A stretch of 64,000 nucleotides of DNA from Paludibaculum fermentans (GCF_015277775.1 NZ_CP063849.1:6401501-6465500), one strand, 5' to 3'. Shown: positions 1 to 8,915, counted from the stretch's first letter. Notes: generated from the sequence alone by a model not told the origin. Translations and numbers: made by a program.

Positions 1-1
1 C

Positions 2-67
2 GTGAGATCACCACTTCTCACTCTGCCCGCCACCCCGCTGTCGTGCATTCTGGACATGCACAGGAGG
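2..67 (+). promoter_or_regulatory. Leader with two inverted repeats upstream of ECF sigma gene
   Basis: Two short inverted repeats precede the first gene: GTGAGA (2-7) with TCTCAC (16-21), and GTGCAT (43-48) with ATGCAC (56-61) around a 7-nt loop. The second abuts the ribosome binding site AGGAGG (62-67), so it could be a leader hairpin limiting initiation or an operator. No convincing -35/-10 pair is visible and the window starts here, so the function is inference. Confidence 0.35.
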
Positions 68-75
68 AATCAGTA

Positions 76-681
76 ATGACCACCACGCAAACTACCAGGC
101 TGACCGGAGAGCACGAACTGATCCTCCGCGCACAAAATGGCGACCGCACCGCGTTCGACGAGTTGACGAAAGAGTACTGGCCGCGCATGCTGCGCACCGC
201 CCTCCGCGTCGTTCGCAGCCCCGAAGATGCCGAGGACGCCACTCAGCAGGCCTTTGTCGCCGCCTTCACCAAACTCGACCGTTTCCGCGGCGACGCGTCC
301 TTCTCCACCTGGATCACGCGCATCACCCTCAACGAGTCCCTGACGCTGCTGCGCCGCCGCAAGCACGACTTCCGGCCCATTGAGGACGTGCCTGACAACA
401 ACGGCGAGCCCCTTCGGATCGAACTGCCCGACACCACCAGCAACCCGGAAGAGCTCTACCTGCGCGACGAGACCTCGAACCTCATCCAGATGAGCCTGCG
501 CGCCGTAAAACCGGCCTACCGCAAGGCCATGAAACTGCGCCTCAGTGAGGATCTCAGCATCGAAGAGATCGCCGGACGCCTCAAGATCCCGGTCAACACC
601 ATCAAGGTGCACCTCTACCGCGGCCGCCAGGCCATGAAGAACTTCCTCGAAGAGCGGATGACCCTGCCGCAAGCGGCCTGA
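76..681 (+). CDS. ECF-type RNA polymerase sigma factor
   Basis: Alternative sigma factor of the extracytoplasmic-function class, about 201 residues, which directs RNA polymerase to stress or envelope regulons. Region 2 lies at about residues 20-95 (EDAEDATQQAFVAAF, then FSTWITRITLNESL). Region 4 is at about 140-195, with the helix-turn-helix IEEIAGRLKIPVNTIKVHLYRG. The ATG at 76 is chosen over one 33 bases earlier because AGGAGG sits 8 bases before it. Unlike the other two sigma genes in the window it has no anti-sigma gene beside it; a monocistronic unit is suggested by the strong hairpin 34 bases after the stop. The target regulon cannot be read from the sequence. Confidence 0.93.
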   Translation: MTTTQTTRLTGEHELILRAQNGDRTAFDELTKEYWPRMLRTALRVVRSPEDAEDATQQAFVAAFTKLDRFRGDASFSTWITRITLNESLTLLRRRKHDFRPIEDVPDNNGEPLRIELPDTTSNPEELYLRDETSNLIQMSLRAVKPAYRKAMKLRLSEDLSIEEIAGRLKIPVNTIKVHLYRGRQAMKNFLEERMTLPQAA

Positions 682-714
682 TTCACGCCGCTGGGCGGAT
701 TTCCTGCGAACAAA

Positions 715-750
715 GGGCGGCAGTCCCGAAGAGCTGCCGCCCGCTTCTTT
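715..750. terminator. Bidirectional Rho-independent terminator
   Basis: GGGCGGCAG (715-723) pairs perfectly with CTGCCGCCC (734-742) around a 10-nt loop and is followed by GCTTCTTT. It separates the sigma factor gene (plus) from the convergent oxidoreductase gene (minus) and could serve both. Confidence 0.75.
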
Positions 751-763
751 ACCAACGACCGGA

Positions 764-2131
764 CTAGACCGACGGTTCTTTCCGCGGGCCGCCCGGATTG
801 TTCTTGCCGTCGCCCTCGAACCCTTCCCGCGTCGCGGCCTTCTTGCCCCGCTTCTGCGTGCTGGGATCGAACAGCTTCATCTCGCCCGTCCGCCAGCTCT
901 CACAGCCCAGCATCACCGAGACCATGATCTGGTGCGCCAGTTCCGGTCCAAGCACCGGGGTCTGCCTCGTCCGCATGCACGAGAAGAAGTTGTCGCTATG
1001 CCGCCGCGCCATGTCGCGCACAGCCGTCGGGAAGTCGAAGGTCTTGACCTCCGTGGGCCGGTTCAGGGCCTTGGCGATGCGCTCCGGAGTCACGGTGACC
1101 TTGTCGTTCTCCACCAGGATGGTGCCCGAGTGGCCGTAAACCACCTCTGGCAGGTACTTGTTGGCCGACATGTTCGCCATCGAGCCGGCCACCACGATCA
1201 TGAACTTGCCGTACTCGGCCATGATCCCCAGCGTATCCGGTACTTCGCGGTCTTTCTGTACATAGATGCCGCCCGCGCCCGACACCCGCGTCGGGAACTG
1301 CGCGCCCATCGCAAACAACATCGGACCCACGCGGTGATAGAACAGATCCGACGCGATGCCGTTCGAATACTCCCAATACTTGCGCCACCGGAAGAACCGC
1401 TCGGCGCTGAACGGCCGCTTCTTGGCGGAGCCCAGCCAGCGCGTCCAGTCGATGTTCTCGGGCGTGGCTTCCTCGTCGACGTAGTAGTTCCACTCACCCA
1501 CAATCGAGTTGCGGCTGTAAGTCGTCTGGCCCCAGAGGACCTCGCCGATCGCGCCTTCCCCGATCAACTCCTTCACCTTGTGCCACCGCGCGTCGGACAG
1601 GAACTGGCTGCCCACCTGCAAAACACGCTTGTACTTCGCCGCCGCCGCAATCACCTGCGCCGACTCATCCACCGTCAGCGTGATCGGCTTCTGCAGGTAC
1701 ACGTCCTTGCCCGCCGCAAACGCGTCGATCGCCATCTGCGCATGCCAGTGGTCCGGCGTCGCTATCAGCACGCAATCCACGTCATCGCGCTTCAGCACGT
1801 CGCGGTAGTCCACCACGATGTTCTTGGCGTCGATCTTCGAAATCGCCTGCGCGCGCTCGCGGTGACGCTTGTAAACATCCGAGATCGCGGTGATCTCGAT
1901 ATCTTTATCGGCCTCGGCCTGCCGCGCGAACGCCCGCAGGTGCCCCGTACCCATGATGCCGACACCGATCATGCCGACGCGGATACGGTCGTTGGCGCCC
2001 AGCGTGCGCGAAGCGCTCTTGGCCGTGATTCCGGGCTTGATGTTCTTCTCTGCGCGCGCCGTCATGGCCGACGCGGCAGCCGCCGCGGTAGCCAGGAACG
2101 CACGGCGCGAATTCAATCGATCCTCGGGCAT
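764..2131 (-). CDS. Gfo/Idh/MocA family oxidoreductase, Tat-exported
   Basis: NAD(P)-dependent sugar or polyol dehydrogenase-like protein, 455 residues. The N-terminus carries a twin-arginine signal (SRRAFLATAAAAAS) ending near residue 28, so it is probably exported already folded with cofactor. The Rossmann glycine motif VGMIGVGIMGTGH is at about 51-63. The family signature around the catalytic lysine, AGKDVYLQKPITL, is at about 135-150. An AGAGGA ribosome binding site precedes the ATG. It is the second gene of a pair, 18 bp downstream of another MocA protein, and is probably co-transcribed with it. The substrate is unknown; the family is often linked to glycoside or inositol catabolism. Confidence 0.9.
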   Translation of the reverse strand: MPEDRLNSRRAFLATAAAAASAMTARAEKNIKPGITAKSASRTLGANDRIRVGMIGVGIMGTGHLRAFARQAEADKDIEITAISDVYKRHRERAQAISKIDAKNIVVDYRDVLKRDDVDCVLIATPDHWHAQMAIDAFAAGKDVYLQKPITLTVDESAQVIAAAAKYKRVLQVGSQFLSDARWHKVKELIGEGAIGEVLWGQTTYSRNSIVGEWNYYVDEEATPENIDWTRWLGSAKKRPFSAERFFRWRKYWEYSNGIASDLFYHRVGPMLFAMGAQFPTRVSGAGGIYVQKDREVPDTLGIMAEYGKFMIVVAGSMANMSANKYLPEVVYGHSGTILVENDKVTVTPERIAKALNRPTEVKTFDFPTAVRDMARRHSDNFFSCMRTRQTPVLGPELAHQIMVSVMLGCESWRTGEMKLFDPSTQKRGKKAATREGFEGDGKNNPGGPRKEPSV

Positions 2132-2149
2132 TTCAGAAGTCCTCTCACT

Positions 2150-3334
2150 CTAGGTTTCCACGCGCCGGGTTTCGGCGTTCCACTTCAATCGGCGGCCGCT
2201 CCGCAGGGAGTCCAGGGTCATGCACAGTACGATCGCGGTCGCCAGTCCGGCTTCCACGGGCGCATTCGGGTCCTTACGGCTCTTCGTGCATTCCAGGAAA
2301 TTGCGGATGTGCTGGCGCGTGGCCGGCACGAAGGAACCCGGTTGGATGTCTTCCTTCACCGCCTTCAACTCTAATCCTGTCTGTTCCGGGAACAACCGGA
2401 AGCCTTCCCGGCCTACATCCAGTCTCGCCTTGGAGCCATGGAACTGCTTCATCTGATCCAGCGACGTGGAGTATCGCATGGCCTTGTACCCTAGCGTGAA
2501 GGTGGCCATGTAATTCTCAGGGTACTCGATGATGATGCTGGCCGTCTCCGGGATCTCCGCCCCAGCCAGGTTCACCCGCCCGCCCGAACATGTCACCGCC
2601 GCCGGATGCTTCGAATTCATGAACCACTGGATCGCATCCACCACATGCGCCGCCTGGCCAATCAGCAGCCCGCCGGAGTAATCCCAGTAGTAATACCAGT
2701 TGAAGAACCGCTGCGAGCTCATCTCGCGCGCCGGCGCCGTGCCCAGCCACTGTTTCCAGTCCAGCGGACCCTGCAGCGTCGCGCTGCTCAGGCCGTCCTG
2801 CCGGTTCAGCCACCACGACGTCACCAGCCGCACATCGCCCAGCACGCCGGAGTTCGCCACATTCCTCGCTTCGATGAACAAGGGGGAGCTGCGCCGCTGC
2901 ATGCCCACCTGCACCACTCGCTTCGTGCGCCGCACGGCGTCCACAATCTCGAAGCCTTCGTCGATCTTGTGGCACAGCGGCTTCTCAACGTACACGTCCT
3001 TGCCCGCGTTGACGGCATCGATCACCATCCGCGCATGCCAGTGGTCCGGCGTCGCCACAATCACCGCATCCAGCGACTTGTCCTCCAGCATCCGCCGGTA
3101 GTCGCTATACCCCGTCGCGCCCGTGTTCGCCGCCTTCAGGCCCGCCTCGAGATTCGGCTGGTAGACATCGCACACCGCCGCCATCTCGGCGCCCACTTCC
3201 TTGAACTCCGCCGTCAGCAGCCGCCCGCGCCCGCCGCTGCCGATAATCCCGGCGCGCACGCGGTCGTTCGCGCCCATCGCCGCGCTGGAGGCGGCGGCCG
3301 TACCCGCCGTGAGGACAAAGCTTCTGCGATTCAT
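2150..3334 (-). CDS. Gfo/Idh/MocA family oxidoreductase, Tat-exported
   Basis: Second member of the Gfo/Idh/MocA dehydrogenase family here, 394 residues, and first gene of the pair on the minus strand. The N-terminus has a short twin-arginine signal (NRRSFVLTAGTAAAS). The nucleotide-binding motif AGIIGSGGRGR is at about residues 28-38, and the catalytic-lysine region GKDVYVEKPLCH at about 110-121. It is a diverged paralogue of its neighbour rather than a recent duplicate, since only the family motifs are shared. Paired exported MocA proteins are typical of Acidobacteriota and Planctomycetota, and suggest periplasmic sugar oxidation. The exact substrate is unknown. Confidence 0.9.
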   Translation of the reverse strand: MNRRSFVLTAGTAAASSAAMGANDRVRAGIIGSGGRGRLLTAEFKEVGAEMAAVCDVYQPNLEAGLKAANTGATGYSDYRRMLEDKSLDAVIVATPDHWHARMVIDAVNAGKDVYVEKPLCHKIDEGFEIVDAVRRTKRVVQVGMQRRSSPLFIEARNVANSGVLGDVRLVTSWWLNRQDGLSSATLQGPLDWKQWLGTAPAREMSSQRFFNWYYYWDYSGGLLIGQAAHVVDAIQWFMNSKHPAAVTCSGGRVNLAGAEIPETASIIIEYPENYMATFTLGYKAMRYSTSLDQMKQFHGSKARLDVGREGFRLFPEQTGLELKAVKEDIQPGSFVPATRQHIRNFLECTKSRKDPNAPVEAGLATAIVLCMTLDSLRSGRRLKWNAETRRVET

Positions 3335-3390
3335 CGTGCTGCCAGTCTATGTGACTAGACGATAGGGAGGAAGCCTCTAGTTACCCGCCA

Positions 3391-3427
3391 AAACAAAACG
3401 GCGGCCAGGGAACGCCCCAGCCGCCGT
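3391..3427 (-). terminator. Rho-independent terminator after typA
   Basis: On the minus strand ACGGCGGC (3427-3420) pairs with GCCGCCGT (3405-3398), followed by TTTTGTTTTGG. The perfect 8-bp stem and T-rich tail lie 24 bases after the typA stop codon. Confidence 0.85.
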
Positions 3428-3450
3428 CTTATTCAACCCGTTCGAACCCC

Positions 3451-5244
3451 TTACCGCTGGTTCGCCTTCAGGATCTTCTTCCGCAGGCGGATCGACTTCG
3501 GCGTCACTTCCACCCACTCGTCTTCGTTGATGAACTCAATCGCCTGCTCCAGGTTCAGCAGCCGCGGCGGCACCAGGCGGATCGCTTCATCCGCGCTCGA
3601 CGACCGCATGTTCGTCAGCTTCTTCTCCTTGACGATGTTCACCACCAGGTCGTCCGTGCGCGAATTCTCGCCCACCAGCATGCCCTCATACACGTCGGTG
3701 CCCGGCGCGATGAACATCTCGCCGCGCTCCTGCAGGTTGAAGATCGCATAGCCCGTCGTCGAACCCGCGCGGTCGGCCACCAGCGCGCCCGTCGGACGCA
3801 TCGGGATGTCGCCCTGCCACTCCATGTAGCCCTGGAACAACGAGTTCATGATCGCCGTACCCTTGGTGTCGGTCAGCATCTCGCTGCGCAGCCCGATCAA
3901 GCCTCGCGACGGCACCTGGAACTCCAGCCGCACGCGGCCAGACCCGTGGTTGACCATCTTGGACATCTTGCCCTTGCGCATGCCCATCTTCTCAATCACC
4001 ACGCCCACATACTGCTCGGGCACGTCGACCACGAGCAACTCCAGCGGCTCATGGACCTTGCCGTCGATCTCCTTGGTCAGGATCTGCGGCTTGCCCACCA
4101 TCAGCTCAAACCCTTCACGGCGCATCATCTCGATCAGGATCGCCAGCTGCAGCTCGCCGCGGCCCATCACCTGGAACGCGTCCGGACCGCCTTCCACCTT
4201 CAACGAGACGTTCGTCAGCAGTTCCTTGTCCAGGCGGTCGCGCAGGTTCCGCGACGTCACCCACTGGCCTTCCCGGCCCGCGAATGGTGAAGTGTTGATC
4301 GTGAACACCATGCCGATCGTCGGCTCGTCGATGCGGATCTTCGGCATCGCCTTCGGCGTGTCCGGATGGCTCACCGTCTCACCAATCGTGATACCTTCGA
4401 CACCCGAGATCGCCAGAATGTCGCCCGGCGTCGCCACCGTCTCGTCCACGCGCTTCAGCCCCTCGAAGGAGTACATGCGCGTAATCTTCGTCTTGTGCAC
4501 CTGCCCGTCCAGGCGGCACACGCTCACTTCATCGCCCTGGCGCAGCGTGCCCTGGAAGACACGGCCAATGGCAATGCGCCCCAGATAGTCCGAGTAGTCG
4601 AGATTCGCCACCTGGAACTGCAGAATCCCGTCGGGATCCCCCTCCGGCGGCGGAATGTACTTCACAATCGCCTCGAACAACGGCTCCAGCGTCTCGGAAG
4701 GATCCTCCGGCGATAGCTTCGCGATGCCGTCGCGCGCGATCGTGTACACGATCGGGAACTCCAACTGCTCTTCCGCCGCATCCAGGTCGATGAACAGGTC
4801 GAATACCTCGTTCAGCACTTCCTGGATACGCGCGTCCGGACGGTCGATCTTGTTGATGACGACGATGGGCGTCAGGCCCTGCTCCAGCGCCTTCGACAAC
4901 ACATAGCGCGTCTGCGGCAGCGGACCCTCGCTGGCATCCACCAGCAGCATCACGCCGTCCACCAGTTTCAGTGCACGCTCCACCTCGCCTCCGAAATCGG
5001 AGTGGCCCGGAGTGTCGACAATGTTGATCTTGACGCCGTGATACCGGACGCCGGTGGTCTTCGACAGAATGGTAATGCCGCGTTCGCGTTCCAGCTCGTT
5101 GGAGTCCATCGCGCGGTCTTGAACCGTCTCGTTGCTGCGATAGATGCCGCTCTGCTTGAACATGGAGTCCACCAGCGTCGTCTTGCCATGGTCGACGTGC
5201 GCAATGATGGCGATATTGCGAAGATTTGGGTTCGAAACGTTCAT
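3451..5244 (-). CDS. typA: Ribosome-associated translational GTPase TypA/BipA
   Basis: Translation-factor GTPase that binds the ribosome and supports growth under stress and 50S assembly; about 597 residues, the usual family length. The G1 motif [12 protein letters not shown] is near the N-terminus, followed by RGITI (switch I), [16 protein letters not shown] (G3) and NKIDRPDA (G4). The EF-G-like domains III/V and the TypA-specific C-terminal domain follow. The start [11 protein letters not shown] at 5244 is chosen by family N-terminus; an in-frame extension to TTG at 5358 exists, with ATG at 5349, but adds residues not expected in the family. No strong Shine-Dalgarno is seen before 5244. It is a single-gene unit ended by a strong hairpin, divergent from der. 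Confidence 0.95.
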   Translation of the reverse strand: MNVSNPNLRNIAIIAHVDHGKTTLVDSMFKQSGIYRSNETVQDRAMDSNELERERGITILSKTTGVRYHGVKINIVDTPGHSDFGGEVERALKLVDGVMLLVDASEGPLPQTRYVLSKALEQGLTPIVVINKIDRPDARIQEVLNEVFDLFIDLDAAEEQLEFPIVYTIARDGIAKLSPEDPSETLEPLFEAIVKYIPPPEGDPDGILQFQVANLDYSDYLGRIAIGRVFQGTLRQGDEVSVCRLDGQVHKTKITRMYSFEGLKRVDETVATPGDILAISGVEGITIGETVSHPDTPKAMPKIRIDEPTIGMVFTINTSPFAGREGQWVTSRNLRDRLDKELLTNVSLKVEGGPDAFQVMGRGELQLAILIEMMRREGFELMVGKPQILTKEIDGKVHEPLELLVVDVPEQYVGVVIEKMGMRKGKMSKMVNHGSGRVRLEFQVPSRGLIGLRSEMLTDTKGTAIMNSLFQGYMEWQGDIPMRPTGALVADRAGSTTGYAIFNLQERGEMFIAPGTDVYEGMLVGENSRTDDLVVNIVKEKKLTNMRSSSADEAIRLVPPRLLNLEQAIEFINEDEWVEVTPKSIRLRKKILKANQR

Positions 5245-5436
5245 TGGGAAATCGGAAGGGGAACTTTCATTGTCCCATGTATCCCCCTCTTCGCGCTCGG
5301 AATCGCACGACAGGTGTGGTTCTCCCTGGCCTGTCCTACGATCCACCATTGAAATCAATCACTTGCCGCCCGCCTGCCCGCTTCTTCTCCACCCCTTCCA
5401 GAGAAATTAGGACCAGATGCTAAACTATTAAGAGTC

Positions 5437-6768
5437 ATGCCGCAAGCCACTGGGCTCCCCACGGTCGTTATCGTGGGTCGTCCCAACGTGGGTAAATCCA
5501 CTCTCTTCAACGCGATTCTCGGTCAACGCAAGTCGATCACCGGCGACGAGCCCGGCATCACGCGCGACCGCATCATCGGCGACGCCGTTCACTTCAACCG
5601 CCCGTTCCAGCTCATCGACACCGGCGGCATCGTGCCGGAAGACGCCGAGTGGATCCCCGCCCAGATTCTCAAACAGGCCCGCGTCGCCCTCGACGTGGCC
5701 GACCAGATCATCTTCCTCATCGACGGCCGCACCGAAATCACCTCGGCCGATCGCGACCTCGCCCAGATCCTCCGCCGCCTCGGCAAGCCCGTCACCCTGG
5801 CCGTCAACAAGATCGACGTGGCCAAGCGCGAGTCGCTCACCACCGCCTTCTTCGAGCTCGGCTTCAAGGACGTCATGTCCGTCTCCGCCGAACACCGCCT
5901 CGGCCTCGAGGAACTGCTCGATCACGTCACCCGCGACTTCACTGAAGTGGAGCCCGTCGACCCCGAAGAGCAGGCCGGCAAACTCCGCCCCATCCGCGTC
6001 TCCATCATCGGCCGCCCCAACGTGGGCAAGTCCACGCTGCTCAACGCCATGGTCGGCGGCGAACGCGCCATCGTCTCACCCATCGCCGGCACCACCCGCG
6101 ATTCCGTCGACGAACACACCATCATCGAAGGCCGCGAATACGTCTTCGTCGACACCGCCGGCATCCGCCGCAAGGGCAAGACGCATCTCATGGCCGAGAA
6201 GCTCAGCGTCGTCATGGCCCGCCGCAACATCCGCATGGCCCACATCGCCCTGCTGGTCATCGACGCCACGGAAGGCCCCGTCGGCAGCGACGCCACCATC
6301 GGCGGCTATGCCCACGAGGAAGGCCGCGCCCTCGTCATCTGCGTCAACAAGTGGGATCTCCTGCCGGAGAACAAGCGCAAGGAGTTCGAACAGAACATCC
6401 GCGACGAGTTCAAGTTCCTCGACTACGCGCCCATCGTCTTCCTCTCCGCCAAGGAGAAGAAGGGTATCAACAGCCTCTTCCGCCACATCGCCACCGTCTA
6501 CGAGAACTTCGACAAGCGCGTCTCCACCGGAGAACTCAACCGCTTCGTCGACATGCTCAAGCTCGAGCGCGACCGCCGCATCTTCTTCATGACGCAGCCT
6601 TCCGTGCGTCCGCCCACGTTCGTGCTCTTCATGGATCGCGGCGAGCCTCTCCACTTCTCCACGGAACGCCAGGTCATCAACCGCATCCGCAAGAAGTTCG
6701 GCTTCGACGGCACGCCCATCGTACTCAAGATCAAAGCGCGCCGCGGCCCGAAAGACGCCCGCGCTTAG
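5437..6768 (+). CDS. der: Ribosome biogenesis GTPase Der (EngA)
   Basis: Essential GTPase with two tandem G domains that acts in 50S ribosomal subunit maturation; 443 residues. Two Walker-A motifs, GRPNVGKST, are visible at about residues 12-20 and 190-198, each with its own DTGG/DTAG and NKxD motifs (NKID, NKWD). The C-terminal KH-like domain runs from about residue 365 and ends in a basic tail. It is divergent from typA and its stop codon overlaps the convergent neighbour by 4 bases. The 192-bp gap to typA holds the promoter region but no unambiguous -35/-10 pair. Confidence 0.97.
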   Translation: MPQATGLPTVVIVGRPNVGKSTLFNAILGQRKSITGDEPGITRDRIIGDAVHFNRPFQLIDTGGIVPEDAEWIPAQILKQARVALDVADQIIFLIDGRTEITSADRDLAQILRRLGKPVTLAVNKIDVAKRESLTTAFFELGFKDVMSVSAEHRLGLEELLDHVTRDFTEVEPVDPEEQAGKLRPIRVSIIGRPNVGKSTLLNAMVGGERAIVSPIAGTTRDSVDEHTIIEGREYVFVDTAGIRRKGKTHLMAEKLSVVMARRNIRMAHIALLVIDATEGPVGSDATIGGYAHEEGRALVICVNKWDLLPENKRKEFEQNIRDEFKFLDYAPIVFLSAKEKKGINSLFRHIATVYENFDKRVSTGELNRFVDMLKLERDRRIFFMTQPSVRPPTFVLFMDRGEPLHFSTERQVINRIRKKFGFDGTPIVLKIKARRGPKDARA

Positions 6769-7367
6769 TCTTTCACGGCCTCTCGCCCTACCACCCAGTG
6801 GATGTGGTCGAACTCCCGCATCCTGATCTGCTGCTTCAGCCCGTCGAACTTCAGCAGGTCCGTGTCTTTCTTCAACTGCTCACACGCCTCCGCGGAGAGT
6901 TCCACCCGATAGTGGTCCGCCCGGTCGCGATACGAGTAGGTGAGATACCGAGCCTCCCCCGATGCCTCCAGCAGGCACTGCCAGAAGCTGCGCCTGCGCA
7001 GGAACCGCCGCGGCTCCGCTGCTTCCCTTGGTACATCAATGCGCGATGTCGCGCTCGCCAGCGTCGCCTTCCGGCAGCACGCGGCATCCAGGCGCCGGCG
7101 CGGCTCCGGCTTCGGCAGCAGCGCTACCGCGGCCTCTGCATCGGCCTCGTCACAGACCCAACCTTCCCACCGGAACCGGGAGGCTCCGCTCACCAGTGTC
7201 CCGCGCTTCAGAATCTCTCTCACCCGCGTGGCATCGGTACCCGAAGCAGTCGCGACGTGCTGCATCAGCTCCGCGAACGGCAGGTCCTGCACCACCACCG
7301 GCGTCAGCGCGACATACTCCGCCGCCTCACTCGAGAGCTTCACACGAACCTGCTGCGGCAACGCCAT
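6765..7367 (-). CDS. Hypothetical protein, about 200 residues
   Basis: I do not recognise this protein. It has no signal peptide, membrane segment or known catalytic motif. The N-terminal half reads as a small mixed alpha/beta domain and the centre is arginine-rich (PEPRRR, PRRFLRRRSFW). The C-terminal half ends in HIHWVVGREAVKD. It is kept as a gene because it fills the gap between der and the next plus-strand gene with local codon usage and has a good ATG. Its stop overlaps that of der by 4 bases tail to tail. Its start faces the 92-residue gene across 42 bp, so the two may share a divergent promoter. Confidence 0.6.
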   Translation of the reverse strand: MALPQQVRVKLSSEAAEYVALTPVVVQDLPFAELMQHVATASGTDATRVREILKRGTLVSGASRFRWEGWVCDEADAEAAVALLPKPEPRRRLDAACCRKATLASATSRIDVPREAAEPRRFLRRRSFWQCLLEASGEARYLTYSYRDRADHYRVELSAEACEQLKKDTDLLKFDGLKQQIRMREFDHIHWVVGREAVKD

Positions 7368-7409
7368 ACTCCCAGTCTACTGCCCCATTTTGAGTCACAA
7401 TCGGAGGCA

Positions 7410-7688
7410 GTGACTCCCATCGAACGCGTCCGTGCCGAACTCGCGCGCTATCAGCATCTCCTGCTCACCTTCGAAGCCGGGCTCGACTCCTCCGGCGGCG
7501 TCGAACTCGTCATCCGCCTCAAGACCGAAGTGCCCGGCGCTCACGTCTATCACGCCCCCATCCACCCGCGCGACATCCAGCACGCACAGTTCCCCTGGAC
7601 CTTTCAGAAGTACCTCTACGATTGCCTCCACGACTACCTTTGCGAAATGTTCATCTCCAATCCGCAGGAACGGGAGCCGCGCGCATGA
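7410..7688 (+). CDS. Small hypothetical protein coupled to methyltransferase
   Basis: About 92 residues with no recognised domain: a hydrophilic alpha/beta protein containing a predicted two-strand region (VELVIRLKTEVPGAHVY) and an aromatic C-terminal helix. Its stop overlaps the start of the following methyltransferase in an ATGA junction (7685-7688), so the two are translationally coupled and probably work together. The start is uncertain: GTG at 7410 is the only reasonable start codon, but GGAGG (7403-7407) is only 2 bases away, closer than usual. The reading frame is open far upstream, which has no support as coding. Confidence 0.6.
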   Translation: MTPIERVRAELARYQHLLLTFEAGLDSSGGVELVIRLKTEVPGAHVYHAPIHPRDIQHAQFPWTFQKYLYDCLHDYLCEMFISNPQEREPRA

Positions 7689-8686
7689 CCGCCGCCGGTC
7701 ACCTGCTCGCCGCCGGCATCGGCGCTCAAGGTCCCATTCTCTTTTCCCGCTTCATGGAAGTCGCGCTCTACCATCCCGAACACGGCTACTACCGCCGCGC
7801 CCGCCGGGAACAGGGCGCCGATCCCTTCGGCATGCACGGCGACTTCTATACCGCCACACAGCTCCAACCCGTCTTCGGCCGCCTCATTGCCGCGCAGTGC
7901 GCGCACTGGCAACAGCAGCTCGGCGCCGGCGAAGCATTCCATGTCGTGGAATGGGGCGCCGGCCGTGGTGAGATGGCCGAGCACCTGAGCTCCTTCCGCT
8001 ACAGCGCCGTCGATGTCGATGGCGGTGAAGTCCCCGCGGCCTTTGAAGGCGTCATCTTCTGCAACGAGCTCTTCGATGCCTTGCCCGTTGAAGCCGTCCG
8101 CGTGTGCCGTCGTGAGGCGCGCATGATGCGCGTCGGCCTCAGTGACGGCAGGTTCGTATGGGTCGAAGGGGAGCCCCTCACAGGTCCATGGTTGCCCTAT
8201 GCCGTGAATCTGTGTGCCCGCATAGCCGAAATCAGGGAAGAAGAAGAGGTGTGGCTCGAACTGCCCGTGGGCCTCGAATCACTGCTCGCGCGCATGACCC
8301 GGCCGCTCACGCGCGGCTTCGTCCTCGCCATCGACTACGGCTACACCGAGCGTGAGATCATCCGCTTCCCGCGCGGCACGCTCATGGCCTATCGCCGTCA
8401 CCAGGCGCTCGACGATGTGCTGCTCAATCCCGGTGAACAGGACATCACCGCGCATGTGCCCTTCACTCATTTGGAGCACTGCGCGCAAGCCCTGGGCCTC
8501 CTCACCACGCCCCTCCGCTCACTCACTCAACTGCTCATGTCCGCCGGTGAAGCAGACCAGTTCGCCGGGGCTCTCGCAGCCCCCGATGATGCGGCCGCGC
8601 TGCGCCTGCGCATGCAGCTCAAGAGCCTGTTATTCGGGCTCGGCGAGACCTTTCGATGTCTGGTGATGGAGAAGAGAAGCGGGTAG
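7685..8686 (+). CDS. MidA/NDUFAF7-family SAM-dependent methyltransferase
   Basis: Class I SAM-dependent protein arginine methyltransferase-like protein, about 333 residues. The family (DUF185; MidA, human NDUFAF7) methylates a complex I subunit in mitochondria; the bacterial target is not established. Family signatures include FMEVALYHPEHGYY at about 23-36, the motif GDFYTATQL, and the SAM-binding loop VVEWGAGRGEMA at about 88-99. The acidic/aromatic site CNELFDALPVEAV follows. The ATG at 7685 is chosen over an upstream ATG because it aligns with the family N-terminus and overlaps the preceding stop. A GC-rich hairpin follows the gene. Confidence 0.88.
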   Translation: MTAAGHLLAAGIGAQGPILFSRFMEVALYHPEHGYYRRARREQGADPFGMHGDFYTATQLQPVFGRLIAAQCAHWQQQLGAGEAFHVVEWGAGRGEMAEHLSSFRYSAVDVDGGEVPAAFEGVIFCNELFDALPVEAVRVCRREARMMRVGLSDGRFVWVEGEPLTGPWLPYAVNLCARIAEIREEEEVWLELPVGLESLLARMTRPLTRGFVLAIDYGYTEREIIRFPRGTLMAYRRHQALDDVLLNPGEQDITAHVPFTHLEHCAQALGLLTTPLRSLTQLLMSAGEADQFAGALAAPDDAAALRLRMQLKSLLFGLGETFRCLVMEKRSG

Positions 8687-8717
8687 GAAGGAAGCCGGGC
8701 GGGCCCTGAAACACCGA

Positions 8718-8739
8718 CGGCCCCGGTTGCCCGGGGCCG
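8718..8739. terminator. GC-rich hairpin between convergent genes
   Basis: CGGCCCCGG (8718-8726) and CCGGGGCCG (8731-8739) form a perfect 9-bp stem with a TTGC loop, between the methyltransferase gene and the convergent Lys/Ala micro-gene. The following sequence is only mildly T-rich, so this is a probable but not certain terminator. Confidence 0.6.
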
Positions 8740-8782
8740 CTTCGTTGATCCCTGTTGCCGCGTTCGTTGGAACGCTGCGTTC

Positions 8783-8857
8783 TTACTTCTTCTTCGCGGC
8801 CTTCTTGGCGGCTTTCTTTACGGCCTTCTTGGCCGCTTTCTTGGTTGCGTTCTTCAT
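8783..8857 (-). CDS. Lys/Ala-rich 24-residue peptide, histone H1-tail-like
   Basis: Very small gene encoding a 24-residue peptide with 12 lysines and 8 alanines in a KKAAKKA periodicity. This resembles the C-terminal tails of bacterial histone H1-like proteins, so nucleic-acid or polyanion binding is the likely role (inference). Support that it is a real gene: ATG with the binding site GGAG 9 bases upstream, a clean stop after KKK, a good sigma-70 promoter 60-85 bases upstream on the same strand, and a terminator-like hairpin downstream. A 64-residue antisense frame here is its hydrophobic shadow. It could also be the remnant tail of a longer H1-like protein, but nothing upstream supports a larger frame. 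Confidence 0.7.
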   Translation of the reverse strand: MKNATKKAAKKAVKKAAKKAAKKK

Positions 8858-8884
8858 TGATCGATTCTCCGTGACATCAGATTT

Positions 8885-8904
8885 TGCGATCGCATGCGAT
8901 CGCA
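8885..8904. promoter_or_regulatory. Perfect 20-bp palindrome in micro-gene leader
   Basis: TGCGATCGCATGCGATCGCA is identical to its own reverse complement and holds two GCGATCGC octamers separated by AT. It lies between the predicted transcription start (about 8908) and the start codon (8857) of the Lys/Ala micro-gene. It may be a repressor operator or a leader hairpin. No palindrome this long was noticed at other promoters here. Confidence 0.6.
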
Positions 8905-8915
8905 TTGTGATCTCT

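Noticed and set aside
932-2374. 480-residue plus-strand frame
   Set aside because: Antisense to two MocA oxidoreductases; arginine-rich shadow.
5245-5358. N-terminal extension of TypA
   Set aside because: The frame is open to TTG 5358, but the extra residues do not match the family, which starts close to the AHVDHGKTT motif.
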